A stretch of DNA of 64,000 bases from SAR202-VII-2 sp965263165 (GTDB lineage Bacteria; Chloroflexota; Dehalococcoidia; Lucifugimonadales; SAR202-VII-2). Below the pieces are notes generated by a model. The model saw only the letters and a program-made list of their open reading frames with translations. It was not told the origin of the DNA and ran no database searches. The position numbers and the translations under genes were made by a program. This document shows, in pieces, positions 7,288-15,618 of the stretch. How positions within the stretch are numbered: the stretch's first letter is position 1; every line of letters starts with the position of its first letter. The stretch is from assembly GCA_965263165.1 (NCBI GenBank), contig OZ253584.1, positions 2,294,001 through 2,358,000 on the forward strand, read 5' to 3'.

Positions 7288-8606
7288 GAGGCCGTGGATA
7301 CTCGGAGCACCTCTGCCCACAGGCGGCCGTCCGAGAGATCAACCACTCTTGCGAGGGTGGCGGCGTTCCCGAGGGGTCTTTCTGAGACGGCGAAGACCCT
7401 TGCGTAGTTGGGAGCGTGTCCAGCCCACGCCCTCCCAGCCCCAGAGGGAAGGGTTGTCTCCTCCTCCCAGAGGACATGCTGCTCCGTGCCGACCTGGTCA
7501 CGGAGGAAGGCCAACTCCTTGCGGTCCGAGAGCAAAAGCATCCGCGCCACGCGCTCGCGTTTCACCGCCGGTTCGACGCGCCCCGCCAGGTAGGCCGCCG
7601 TGGTGCCCGGCCTGAGGGAGTAGGGGAACACGTGCATCCATGCGAGATCCGCGCTCTCGCACAGGGCGAGCGTGTGTTGAAATTCATCGTCGGTCTCTCC
7701 GGGGAAACCGGCGATGACGTCAGTGGTCACACTGGCGCCCGGTATGCTCCGGTGGATGAGGTCCACCGCGCCGGAGTAGGCGGCCGAATCGTAGCGGCGC
7801 CCCATTCGCTGGAGCACCGAATCGCTGCCGCTCTGCAGAGGAACGTGAAAGTGTGGGCACAGGCGGGGGTTCCGCCACAGGTGGAGGAGCTCCTGGTCGA
7901 TTTCTTGTGGCTGCAGCGACGACACTCGCAAACGCTCCACGGTGGTTTCCTGGAGCAGCGCCGTCAACAGCCCTTTGAGGCTCTCCCCCGGGCGGTCGAA
8001 GCCGTAGGACCCGAGCTGCGTGCCGGTCAACACCACCTCTCGGTAGCCCTGCGACGCGAGGCCATGCACCTGCTCAATGAGAGATTGCTGCGGGATGCTG
8101 CGCTCGCGCCCCCGCACCTTGGGCACGATGCAGTAGGCGCAGACCTGGTTGCATCCTTCCTGGATCTTGACCATGGCCCGGGTGCGAGCCGCGGGAGGCA
8201 TTGCCTGGGGGGAGACGCCGCTTGCAGCCGAGCCAGCGCCTGCTTGACCGCGGGCCGCTAGCACCCGGTCTACAAGTTGCGCCTTGTCGTGGTTGCCCAC
8301 CACAAGCTGCGCGCCGTCGATCGAAGCGACCTCGCCTGGCGCTCGCTCGGCGTAGCAACCGGTGACTACGACGAGCGCCGAGGGATTGCGGCGATGCACC
8401 GCCCTCACAGCCTGCCGGGCCTTGGCGTCGGCAACGTGGGTAACCGTGCAGGTGTTCAGCACATACACGTCTGCAGGCCCGTCCCAGGACGCAAGGCGAA
8501 AGCCCGCGGATGTGAACTGCCGACCAAGCTCCTGGACATCGGACTGGTTCAGCTTACAGCCGTGGTTTTCGATGGCAACAGTGGGCAGCGTGTTAGGGTT
8601 GACCAT
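7284..8606 (-). CDS. mtaB: tRNA (N6-L-threonylcarbamoyladenosine(37)-C2)-methylthiotransferase MtaB
   Basis: MtaB is the radical-SAM enzyme that converts t6A37 to ms2t6A37. The N-terminal UPF0004 domain holds the auxiliary cluster cysteines Cys17 (NHGCKLN), Cys53 (NTCTVT) and Cys84 (TGCYAE). The radical SAM CxxxCxxC is Cys152/156/159 in GCNQVCAYC, and a TRAM-like tail follows. The 440-residue length and the short Cys17 context fit MtaB rather than MiaB or RimO. I chose the ATG at 8606 because the longer frame begins inside the -35 box of its promoter. It acts on the product of the TsaB/TsaE pathway encoded nearby, though not in the same operon. Confidence 0.9.
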   Translation of the reverse strand: MVNPNTLPTVAIENHGCKLNQSDVQELGRQFTSAGFRLASWDGPADVYVLNTCTVTHVADAKARQAVRAVHRRNPSALVVVTGCYAERAPGEVASIDGAQLVVGNHDKAQLVDRVLAARGQAGAGSAASGVSPQAMPPAARTRAMVKIQEGCNQVCAYCIVPKVRGRERSIPQQSLIEQVHGLASQGYREVVLTGTQLGSYGFDRPGESLKGLLTALLQETTVERLRVSSLQPQEIDQELLHLWRNPRLCPHFHVPLQSGSDSVLQRMGRRYDSAAYSGAVDLIHRSIPGASVTTDVIAGFPGETDDEFQHTLALCESADLAWMHVFPYSLRPGTTAAYLAGRVEPAVKRERVARMLLLSDRKELAFLRDQVGTEQHVLWEEETTLPSGAGRAWAGHAPNYARVFAVSERPLGNAATLARVVDLSDGRLWAEVLRVSTAS

Positions 8607-8637
8607 AGGGGCTACAATACTAAGAGAAACTACGCTA

Positions 8638-8666
8638 AGTATAGGCATAATTGGGGCCGGCCTCAA
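8638..8666 (-). promoter_or_regulatory. Promoter of mtaB
   Basis: On the minus strand TTGAGG, a 17-bp spacer and TATACT end about 32 bp before the ATG at 8606. No Shine-Dalgarno sequence is visible in the short leader. Confidence 0.55.
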
Positions 8667-8747
8667 ATAAGGGCTGGTTCCATCGGTCTCCTCTCCGCGA
8701 TCCTTTCACAACCCTGCGTTGGGAAGATTGCCGAAAGGAGGCCTATT

Positions 8748-8783
8748 TTGGCGCCATCTTCCGGAGACCTTCAGCGCTCATAG
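8748..8783 (+). other. Possible leader peptide upstream of the GH15 gene
   Basis: A strong AAAGGAGG (8734-8741) is followed six bases later by a TTG that opens an 11-codon frame ending in TAG at 8781-8783, 2 bp before the GH15 ATG. The Shine-Dalgarno is 45 bp from the GH15 start and so does not serve it directly. The leader could couple translation. This is speculative. Confidence 0.25.
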
Positions 8784-8785
8784 CA

Positions 8786-10636
8786 ATGGCCTACAAGCCA
8801 ATCCGAGCCTACGGCATCATAGGCGATACACATTCGGCAGCCCTGGTGGGCCTCGACGGCTCCATTGATTGGGCTTGTTTTCCCCGATTCGACTCTCCAA
8901 GCGTCTTCGCCGCCCTCTTGGACGACCAGGAGGGCGGCTCTTTTCGGATCAGTCCGGAGGCGCCGTCCCAGAGCCGGCAGCACTACGTGGGCGACACCAA
9001 CATACTTTCCACGTCATTCGAGACGGAGGACGGCGAAGTTGAGGTGGTCGACTTCATGCCCATAACCGAGGACGGCAGGCCGGGGCCATTGAACTGCCCG
9101 CACGAGATCCACCGGGTTGTCACTGGGGGGCGCGGAAGGGTTCGTATGGTGTGCCGATTCGAGCCCCGGCTGAATTACGGACAGACGCCCACGATCACGA
9201 CGGTCATGCCCCACGGAGCATTGGCCGCTGGCGAGGGTGGCTGCATTGCTCTCTCCACCGAGGCGCCGATGCGCGAGGCGCTGGGTGGCGTCGAGAGCGC
9301 GTTCTTCATCAACGCCGGGCAGACCGTCACCTTCGTGGCCTCTTACGGCAAGACTCGGCCGACCAGAGTCAGGTTCCTTGACACGCAGGCAAAGCTGACC
9401 CGGACCCGCCGGTACTGGGAGGCGACGGCCGCCAAGGTTTCGTCCACTCTGCACAGAGGTCCCTGGCGGGAGCAGATCATACGGTCGTTTCTGGCTTTGA
9501 GCCTCATGGTGTACCGGCCAACAGGCGCCATCGTGGCGGCCGTCACAACCTCGCTACCGGAGGCCATAGAGGGACAGCGCAACTGGGACTACCGCTACTG
9601 CTGGCTCAGGGATGCCGCCTTTACCCTTGGGGTCTTCTACCGGATGAGCGATCCGCGGGAGGGGAATCAATTCCTCCGGTGGCTTCTACACCAATGCAAG
9701 GTGACGATGTCCCAGCCAAAGATTCTCTACGGCGTCGACGTTGCCTCCGATACCCGGGAGCGGGAGCTGACCCATCTCAGCGGCTATCGCGGGTCTAAGC
9801 CGGTCCGCATCGGGAACGACGCCGGCGACCATTTCCAGCTCGATGTCTACGGCGAGGTCATCAACAGCATTGCAACCTTCCGCAAGTACGGTGGAACCGT
9901 GGACCACCAGACATGGTCGATCGTGGAGGCATTCGCCAACGCGATCTGCCAGCGCTGGAAGAGGAAAGACCGTGGGATATGGGAGGTCCGAGGCCCCACG
10001 CGGCACTTCGTCTACTCGAAGGTGATGTGCTGGGTTGGGCTGACCGCTGCCGCGGGCCTGGCGGACCGGCTGGAGTTCGGCAGCAAGGCCGACGAGGAAC
10101 GATGGAGGGCCACCGCCCAGGTCATCAAGGACGAGGTTCTCGAAAAGGGTTGGAGCGAGAAGCTTCAGTCGTTCGTCCAGTACTACGGAGCCTCCAACCT
10201 TGATGCCAGCACGCTTATCATGTCCATGGTGGGGTTCCTTCCCGGCGACGACGCCAGGATTCTCAGCACCATTGAGCGCATTCGCGAGCGGCTGAGCGAT
10301 GGCGGCGTCCTCGTGCGGCGCTACGACACCGCTCGCACTAACGACGGGGTTGGAGGGACGGAAGGGGCATTCACGTTGGTCAGCTTCTGGTTGATAGGCG
10401 CCCTGCTCTATGCTGGGGAAGTGGACGAGGCGGAGCAACTGTTCCAGGAGCTCCTCGGCTACGCGAACCATCTGGGCCTGCTCTCTGAAATGGTCGATCC
10501 GGTCACGGGGGAAGCTTTGGGAAACTTCCCCCAGGCGTTCAGCCACATTGGACTGCTGCACACGGCCCGCAATCTGACTGTGGCAAGACTCTCGGAGCAG
10601 GGCGCCATCATCGTGCCGGTGGGGGCTTCCGAGTAG
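8786..10636 (+). CDS. Glycoside hydrolase family 15 protein (glucoamylase/trehalase-like)
   Basis: A 616-residue cytoplasmic GH15 enzyme of the glucoamylase/trehalase group. The start MAYKPIRAYGIIGD is conserved in this group and I used it in preference to a frame opening 45 codons earlier. Further support comes from the DGSIDWACFPRFDSPSVFAALLD block, QRNWDYRYCWLRDAAF (the general-acid region), GGTEGAFTLVSFW (the likely catalytic Glu) and PQAFSHIGLL near the end. It hydrolyses alpha-glucosidic bonds with inversion; bacterial paralogues of this length are often trehalases. It stands alone, downstream of the divergent mtaB promoter. Confidence 0.9.
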   Translation: MAYKPIRAYGIIGDTHSAALVGLDGSIDWACFPRFDSPSVFAALLDDQEGGSFRISPEAPSQSRQHYVGDTNILSTSFETEDGEVEVVDFMPITEDGRPGPLNCPHEIHRVVTGGRGRVRMVCRFEPRLNYGQTPTITTVMPHGALAAGEGGCIALSTEAPMREALGGVESAFFINAGQTVTFVASYGKTRPTRVRFLDTQAKLTRTRRYWEATAAKVSSTLHRGPWREQIIRSFLALSLMVYRPTGAIVAAVTTSLPEAIEGQRNWDYRYCWLRDAAFTLGVFYRMSDPREGNQFLRWLLHQCKVTMSQPKILYGVDVASDTRERELTHLSGYRGSKPVRIGNDAGDHFQLDVYGEVINSIATFRKYGGTVDHQTWSIVEAFANAICQRWKRKDRGIWEVRGPTRHFVYSKVMCWVGLTAAAGLADRLEFGSKADEERWRATAQVIKDEVLEKGWSEKLQSFVQYYGASNLDASTLIMSMVGFLPGDDARILSTIERIRERLSDGGVLVRRYDTARTNDGVGGTEGAFTLVSFWLIGALLYAGEVDEAEQLFQELLGYANHLGLLSEMVDPVTGEALGNFPQAFSHIGLLHTARNLTVARLSEQGAIIVPVGASE

Positions 10637-10684
10637 GCCGGCCAGCTTATAGGCTGCCGGGTCCCGGGGCATTGGCGACCGCCG

Positions 10685-11176
10685 GGGATGGTCTGCACAC
10701 GTCCGTGGAACACGGCATAGCCAGATAGGGACGATTCCTGACCTGCCCTCGTACTTGGGAGCAGAGACGGTCTTTGATTGTATGTGTAACATTTCTCAGC
10801 CGGATTTCGGGGTTTGCAGGCACGGAGCCGTTACAAAGGCGTTACAAGGCGTTACAAGGGCGTTACCAGTCGTTACACAGTCGTTACTAGGTGTTACGGA
10901 GCCGTTACGATTCGTTACGGAGCCGTTACGATTCGTTACGGAGCGGGATGGCTCCAAAGAGCCTGTGCCTTACAACGGCATGCGCTCCGGTCCCAACCTT
11001 CCTCGGACGGTCTTGCCCCTTGGGGTGTTCCCTCAGCGCCCCTGCCACAGGGGGATTCTCTGTGGTTAGCCCCCAGTACATACGTTATGCGGCAGGCTCC
11101 GAGAAAGAGAAGCGGGCCGGCGGCTGACTTCATGGGGATACCATAGCACAATAGTTCTTATTTTGCAAGGGGGGCG
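10685..11176 (+). repeat. Repeat family A, copy 1, with 11-copy helically phased GTTAC array
   Basis: A non-coding element of about 490 bp. Its blocks are: a 5' block (10685-10730) shared with copies 3 and 5; a block around 10772-10829 ending GCAGGCACGGAGCC; an array of eleven GTTAC pentamers with first bases at 10830, 10841, 10851, 10862, 10872, 10883, 10893, 10904, 10914, 10925 and 10935; a 3' block of about 180 bp with an inverted repeat CCACAG/CTGTGG; and an end block finishing ATTTTGCAAGGGG. The array steps alternate 11 and 10 bp without exception. There is no transposase and no recognisable coding gene inside. Confidence 0.85.
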
Positions 11177-11192
11177 CATGACATCATATTAT
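11163..11192 (+). promoter_or_regulatory. Candidate promoter formed by the end of repeat A copy 1
   Basis: TTGCAA (11163-11168) is part of the conserved 3' end of the repeat. TATTAT (11187-11192) lies 18 bp downstream in unique sequence. Transcription from here would cover the two-gene cassette at 11328-12827 with a leader of about 130 bp. Confidence 0.4.
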
Positions 11193-11327
11193 GGTTACCG
11201 AAGCAGGGAATGCACCTCAAAATTGCGGTTATCGAGCGGGAGACCATGTTAGCGGATCACCGCGGCGCCGGCCTGCCGCCGCAGTGCTGTCGGCGCCGGG
11301 CAGTTAGCCCCAGAGGGAGAGGTATTC

Positions 11328-11714
11328 ATGGATGAGCCGAAGATCGCCGAACGAGTCAAGTTCTGGCAGGAGCAGGACCGCATCAACCACGAGTTGATCC
11401 CCAGGGTCATAAAGAACCACGAGCTGCTTGCCAAGCACGTCGAGAGCCATGAGGACGGCGATCCGCTGGCCAGGGCTCAGATAGAGACGCTCGAAGCGCG
11501 CGTGGCTGAAGGCGATTCGCTGGTCAGGGCTCAGATAGAGACGCTCGAAGCGCGCATGGCTGAAGCCGATTCGCTGGCCAGGGATCAGATAGGGGCGCTC
11601 GAAGCGCGCGTGGCTGAACTCGAACGCCCCTTTGGCAGGGGCCTGGTGAGCTGGGTCCCCTATGCGGGCCTCGCCCTCGCGTTGGCGGCGCTCATCCTGG
11701 CGCTGGTGGCGTAA
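11328..11714 (+). CDS. Coiled-coil protein with C-terminal transmembrane anchor, unknown function
   Basis: A 128-residue protein I cannot assign to a named family. The N-terminus is charged. Residues 45-98 are three tandem 18-residue repeats (pattern D.LARAQIETLEARVAE) that should form a coiled coil. Residues 105-128 form a single hydrophobic helix, so the protein is predicted to be membrane-anchored by its C-terminus. Topologically it resembles small phage or membrane-tether proteins. The ATG has GGGAGAGG upstream. The next gene starts 3 bp after its stop, so the two probably act together. Confidence 0.65.
   Translation: MDEPKIAERVKFWQEQDRINHELIPRVIKNHELLAKHVESHEDGDPLARAQIETLEARVAEGDSLVRAQIETLEARMAEADSLARDQIGALEARVAELERPFGRGLVSWVPYAGLALALAALILALVA
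11460..11621 (+). repeat. Three tandem 54-bp coding repeats
   Basis: Three in-frame 54-bp units (11460-11513, 11514-11567, 11568-11621) differ from one another at only a few bases each, which indicates recent duplication. Each adds 18 residues to the coiled coil. Confidence 0.85.
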
Positions 11715-11717
11715 TCG

Positions 11718-12827
11718 ATGACCATGCAGTCCCTGTCCCTGCTTCCCGAACTGCAGGAGTTGCCCGCGGCCGAGGGCTTCGAAGCCCTCGGGCCTGACGA
11801 CGCGGTCGCTCACATCCGCGGCATGGACCGCAATCACTTCGCCATCGAGGTTTCCCTAGCCACCGAAGAGGCGCTGGAGGCGCTGTTCCACGCGCGGAAC
11901 GTGCCGGACGTGCTAGAAGAGGCGCACGGCTTGGCCTTTTCCTCCGTCGCAGAGGACAGCTCCCTGCACGAGCATTACCAGGAAATGCTGGGGCGTGGTT
12001 CAGGCTCGGTTATGGGCTTCATGTCGAACCTCAAGGGCAAAGTCGCTGAACTGAAGGCCGAGTCGGCTCTCGAAGAGCGATTCCCAGGTTATGACTTTAA
12101 GCTTGCGCCAAGTCCGACGCAGCCGGGCTGGGACCTTATCGGGAAGTCGCCGGATGGCGAGGACATCCTCATCCAGGTGAAGGTCGGCGCCGAAGGATAT
12201 GCGGACGACGTTGTAGATGCCATGCAGGAGCATCCCAGCTTGCCATTTGCCGTGAGCAGCGAAATCCACGCTGCAATAGAGGAGTCGCATCCAGAGCTTC
12301 TGGGTCGTCTCATTGATGTAGGCTCGGCCGCGGATCTGACCGAATCGGTAAAGGATGGGCTCGACAAGCTGGCGGGGAATCTCGGCGTGGATGTGCCCGA
12401 CTCGCTTGGTGAAGCGCTGCCCTTCATTGGTGAAGTGATGCTTGGCATCAAGCTCATTTGGGGAATGGTGAAGACTGAACGCCAACTCGCGGACGTCGGT
12501 CTGACGGACCGGTCCAGGGTTCACGGCGTCAGGACACTGGCGCTGTCGTCGAGGTTCGGCATCAATCAGGTGTGCATGTGGGCCGGCGCAGGGGCAGGGA
12601 CTGCCGCGGGGTCAGTCGTTCTTGGAGTTGGGAACGTCGTCGCAGGACTGGGCGGTGGGCTAGCAGGGCTTGGCGGCGCAGTAATGTTGAACAAGATGCT
12701 GCAACCGCGCATAGAGGAAGTTGCCATGAGACTCATCGGCGGGGATGCCGACGACATGTTCTATTTGATGAATAAGGTTGAGATCGACGAGTTGGGACAG
12801 TCGTTCGTTACAACGCGGGTAGCGTGA
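11718..12827 (+). CDS. Unknown protein with possible PD-(D/E)xK nuclease core and Gly-rich membrane segments
   Basis: A 369-residue protein of unrecognised family. Residues 100-160 look like a restriction-endonuclease fold: an acidic helix (ELKAESALEE, 111-120), then GWDLIG with Asp139, then DILIQVKVG with Gln153 and Lys155, giving the spacing of a D-(x)13-Q-x-K variant active site. Residues about 224-240 and 275-315 are hydrophobic, the latter strongly Gly-rich like a glycine zipper, suggesting membrane insertion. It follows the coiled-coil membrane gene by 3 bp and sits downstream of repeat A copy 1. A defence effector or toxin is a reasonable guess but is inference only. Confidence 0.6.
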   Translation: MTMQSLSLLPELQELPAAEGFEALGPDDAVAHIRGMDRNHFAIEVSLATEEALEALFHARNVPDVLEEAHGLAFSSVAEDSSLHEHYQEMLGRGSGSVMGFMSNLKGKVAELKAESALEERFPGYDFKLAPSPTQPGWDLIGKSPDGEDILIQVKVGAEGYADDVVDAMQEHPSLPFAVSSEIHAAIEESHPELLGRLIDVGSAADLTESVKDGLDKLAGNLGVDVPDSLGEALPFIGEVMLGIKLIWGMVKTERQLADVGLTDRSRVHGVRTLALSSRFGINQVCMWAGAGAGTAAGSVVLGVGNVVAGLGGGLAGLGGAVMLNKMLQPRIEEVAMRLIGGDADDMFYLMNKVEIDELGQSFVTTRVA

Positions 12828-12943
12828 TGTTGACGCTCCTCCGCGTCCGGCGTGATGCGCGGTTGCACCTTCAGATATGAACGGCAAGACGGAAGGGAAG
12901 AGTGGGTGGCCGCGGCCACCGCTTGGCTGACGCCACGCCGCGG

Positions 12944-12972
12944 TTGACGCCCCGGCCTGGCGTGGCTACAAT
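12944..12972 (+). promoter_or_regulatory. Promoter of the 5S rRNA gene
   Basis: TTGACG (12944-12949) and TACAAT (12967-12972) are separated by exactly 17 bp and end about 18 bp before the 5S rRNA, so the gene is transcribed on its own. Confidence 0.65.
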
Positions 12973-12989
12973 GAACAGCGATAAGGATT

Positions 12990-13103
12990 TCGGTGGCTTT
13001 AGCGGGGTGGCTCCACCCGTTCCCTTCTCGAACACGGAAGTGAAACGCCCCAGCGCCGACGATACTGCGTGGGTGACTGCGTGGGAAAATAGGTCGCCGC
13101 CGA
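12990..13103 (+). rRNA. rrf: 5S ribosomal RNA
   Basis: The sequence contains the universal 5S core (CGAACACGGAAGTGAAAC around 13029-13046) and the flanking helices. Helix I is visible: CGGTGGC at 12991-12997 pairs with GCCGCCG at 13096-13102. A pyrimidine-rich, T-containing stretch after 13105 may terminate transcription. No 16S or 23S gene is near, so it is an unlinked 5S gene. End points are good to a few bases. Confidence 0.92.
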
Positions 13104-13382
13104 GGTCCTTTATCTTTTCCTCTCTCCCGCCTCCTCTCTCCACGTCTCCCTACTATGCGCGGCCCTCTGCCTGCCGTTCCGACGCGGCTTTCGGCTTCCC
13201 CGCCGTCCTCGCCTCCGCCCGTCGCCGTTGCTCCGGGGACTAAGGTTGTATAATCAAGCCGTCTCAACGCTTGCGCCGGAGGCCAGCGCCCGCGCTCCGG
13301 CATGGATCCCCGGCGGAAACGCCAGGGACAGTGGGCCAAGGATCAGCCGATCAAAGGCCGGATGCGCCAAGGAGGGAAGACC

Positions 13383-14657
13383 ATGCTCTCGGTGATGGAG
13401 AATGAACGCCTGACCAAGGTGGGTCCCGGCGCCCCTATGGGAGAGCTGATGCGCCGCTATTGGCACCCCATCGCGCCGACGCGAGAGTTGGACGAGAACC
13501 CAACCCGGGAGGTCCGTCTGCTGGGTGAAGACCTGGTGCTGTATAAGGATCGCAGCGGACGCTACGGACTGGTGGGGCGGTACTGCGCTCATCGCCGGGT
13601 GAACCTGGCCTATGGCATTCCCGAGGAGCGCGGCCTCCGCTGCATGTACCACGGATGGCTCTACGACGAGACCGGCCAATGCGTCGAGCAACCCTTCGAG
13701 GAGACCGTTCGCCCTGAGAGCCGCTTCAGGGACAAGATCAAGCTGCCCGGTTATCGCGTCGAGGAGTTGAGCGGACTGCTGTGGGCCTACATGGGTCCGG
13801 AACCGGCGCCGCTGCTTCCCCGCTGGAGCGCCCTCGCAGAGGAGAACGCCGTCAAGGACATAGCTATCACCCACCTGCCCGCCAACTGGCTCCAGTGTAT
13901 GGAGAACTCACTCGACCCGGTCCACGTCGAGTGGCTGCACACGCACCTGACCGAGTACCTCAAGGAGCGGCGCGGGAGCTACGTGCGGACGGCCTTCCCC
14001 ACCCGGCGGCGGGCGCACCTCAAGATTGGGTTCGACGTGTTTCCCTACGGCGTCATCAAGCGCCGTCTGGTGGAGGGCGATACGGAGGAGAGCGACGATT
14101 GGAAGGTGGGACATCCCATCCTCTTTCCCAACATCCTGTATATCCCAGGGATGGAGGTCATGCGTTCGTTCGAATGGCGGGTCCCCATCGACGACGAGAA
14201 CACCTTCCACGTATCCATGTATATCCACGTTCCCGCGCCGGGTCACAGGGCGCCTGCCCAGGACTATGTCCCGTACCGCTACGTTCCCCTGTACGACGAC
14301 GCTGGTTGGCTCCAGATTGAGCGCAGCGTGGACCAGGACAAGGCGGCCATGGTGGCCCAGGGGCCCGGCCCCGTCGTCGAGCGGGACCTGGAGCGGCTGG
14401 GATCCTCCGACACCGGATTGGTCCTCTTCCGGAAGCTCCTGAACGAGCAGATGGACATCGTGATGGACGGTGGAGAGCCCATGGCCGTCATCAGGGACCC
14501 TGAGCAGAACGTCTCCATCGATCTGCCAACGGAGCGAGAGTATCTTGGCCTGGAAGGCGGCAAGCACATGTCTGCGAAGTACTTCGACGCAGAGGCGGGT
14601 GAAAACCCGGCCCGTCCCCTCATTGACCAGGTTCTGGCAACCTGGCGCGGGGACTAG
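13383..14657 (+). CDS. Rieske (2Fe-2S) aromatic ring-hydroxylating oxygenase, large subunit
   Basis: A 424-residue oxygenase of the phthalate 4,5-dioxygenase-like (type IA) group. The Rieske cluster ligands are Cys68-x-His70 (YCAHRR) and Cys87-x2-His90 (CMYHGW). The mononuclear iron site is NSLDPVHVEWLHTH, with Asp178, His181 and His186 in the expected bridging and ligand positions. I used the ATG at 13383 because AAGGAGGG lies seven bases upstream and the family begins with a short helix there. No ferredoxin or reductase gene adjoins it, though a ferredoxin reductase lies 6 kb away. The downstream FAH-family gene suggests a joint role in aromatic or ring-compound breakdown. Confidence 0.9.
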   Translation: MLSVMENERLTKVGPGAPMGELMRRYWHPIAPTRELDENPTREVRLLGEDLVLYKDRSGRYGLVGRYCAHRRVNLAYGIPEERGLRCMYHGWLYDETGQCVEQPFEETVRPESRFRDKIKLPGYRVEELSGLLWAYMGPEPAPLLPRWSALAEENAVKDIAITHLPANWLQCMENSLDPVHVEWLHTHLTEYLKERRGSYVRTAFPTRRRAHLKIGFDVFPYGVIKRRLVEGDTEESDDWKVGHPILFPNILYIPGMEVMRSFEWRVPIDDENTFHVSMYIHVPAPGHRAPAQDYVPYRYVPLYDDAGWLQIERSVDQDKAAMVAQGPGPVVERDLERLGSSDTGLVLFRKLLNEQMDIVMDGGEPMAVIRDPEQNVSIDLPTEREYLGLEGGKHMSAKYFDAEAGENPARPLIDQVLATWRGD

Positions 14658-14716
14658 GGCTGGCTGCACGCGCTTACCGGCGTCGCAATTCGGCGGAAAT
14701 TGAACGGGGGTGAGCA

Positions 14717-15553
14717 ATGAAACTGGTCTGTTTCAACGACTATCGTCTGGGAGTCCAGAGCGGCGCAGGCGTCGTGGACGTCACGGAGCTCGTCAATGAG
14801 GTGCCCGATGCGTGGAAGCGTCTGAGGATGATCCGCCTCATCGAGAACTTCGATGCGTTGGAGCCCCAGCTTGCGCAGGCCGCCGCGAACGGCCCGGCGG
14901 CGCCCTTGGACTCGGTGACGCTGCTGGCCCCGCTGCCGCGGCCGGGAAAGATTATGGCGGCGCCCGCCAACTATATGCGCCACGTGCGGGAGATGGTGGC
15001 TGAGGACAGTCCACTGGCGAAGATAGGGCTTTTCCTCAAAGCGTCGTCGGCGGTGATTGGCCCGTCGCAGCCCATCGTCCTTCCCTATCCCGACCGCCGC
15101 ACCGACCACGAGTCGGAACTGGTGATCGTTATGGGCAAGCGGGCTTCCAAGGTGTCTGCCGAGGACGCATTGGACTACGTGTTCGGGTATACCTGCGGTC
15201 TGGACATCACCGTCCGCGGTGACGAGGACCGCAGCCAGCGCAAGTCCTTCGACAGCTTTGCTCCCCTGGGACCGGCCATCGTCACGGCGGATGAAGTCCC
15301 TGACCCCCAGGCGCTCGAGATCAACCTTTGGGTCAACGACGAGCATCGCCAGCACGCGTTCACCAACGACATGAGGGAGAGCTGCCGAAACATTGTCGAG
15401 CGCATGTCCGGGGTCATGGCCATGGAGCCGGGAGACGTCATCTTCACCGGCACCCCCGAGGGAGTGGGTCCATTGGCCCCCGGCGACGCGGTGCGCATCA
15501 ACATCTCCAGCGTGGGAGAAATGACTGTCGCGGTGGCGGCGGGATACGCCTAG
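14717..15553 (+). CDS. Fumarylacetoacetate hydrolase family protein
   Basis: A 278-residue protein with the FAH C-terminal domain. Metal-binding acidic residues occur in DHESELVIVMGKRA, and the family blocks GYTCGLDITVRGDED, ERMSGVMAMEPGDVIFTGTPEGVG and the terminal beta-strand motifs are all present. Enzymes of this family cleave C-C bonds or decarboxylate 2-oxo acids in degradation of aromatic compounds. The gene begins 59 bp after the Rieske oxygenase stop on the same strand, with GGGGGTGAG before the ATG, so co-transcription is likely. The precise substrate is unknown. Confidence 0.88.
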   Translation: MKLVCFNDYRLGVQSGAGVVDVTELVNEVPDAWKRLRMIRLIENFDALEPQLAQAAANGPAAPLDSVTLLAPLPRPGKIMAAPANYMRHVREMVAEDSPLAKIGLFLKASSAVIGPSQPIVLPYPDRRTDHESELVIVMGKRASKVSAEDALDYVFGYTCGLDITVRGDEDRSQRKSFDSFAPLGPAIVTADEVPDPQALEINLWVNDEHRQHAFTNDMRESCRNIVERMSGVMAMEPGDVIFTGTPEGVGPLAPGDAVRINISSVGEMTVAVAAGYA

Positions 15554-15618
15554 GCGCACTTCTCACGAGCGCTGTTTACAGGCGCGGGTTGAGAGAATCC
15601 TCCTATGCCTTCCCCGCG

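Noticed and set aside
10830..10939. CRISPR-like array of direct repeats
   Set aside because: The repeat is only 5 bp and the gaps 5-6 bp, no cas genes are near, and the spacing follows the helical pitch instead of spacer lengths.
10755..11146. Open frames through repeat A that encode heptapeptide repeats
   Set aside because: A 21-bp period keeps frames open and gives 7-residue repeats automatically. Comparison of copies 1, 2 and 5 shows replacement changes as often as silent ones and a stop in copy 1, so there is no sign of protein selection.
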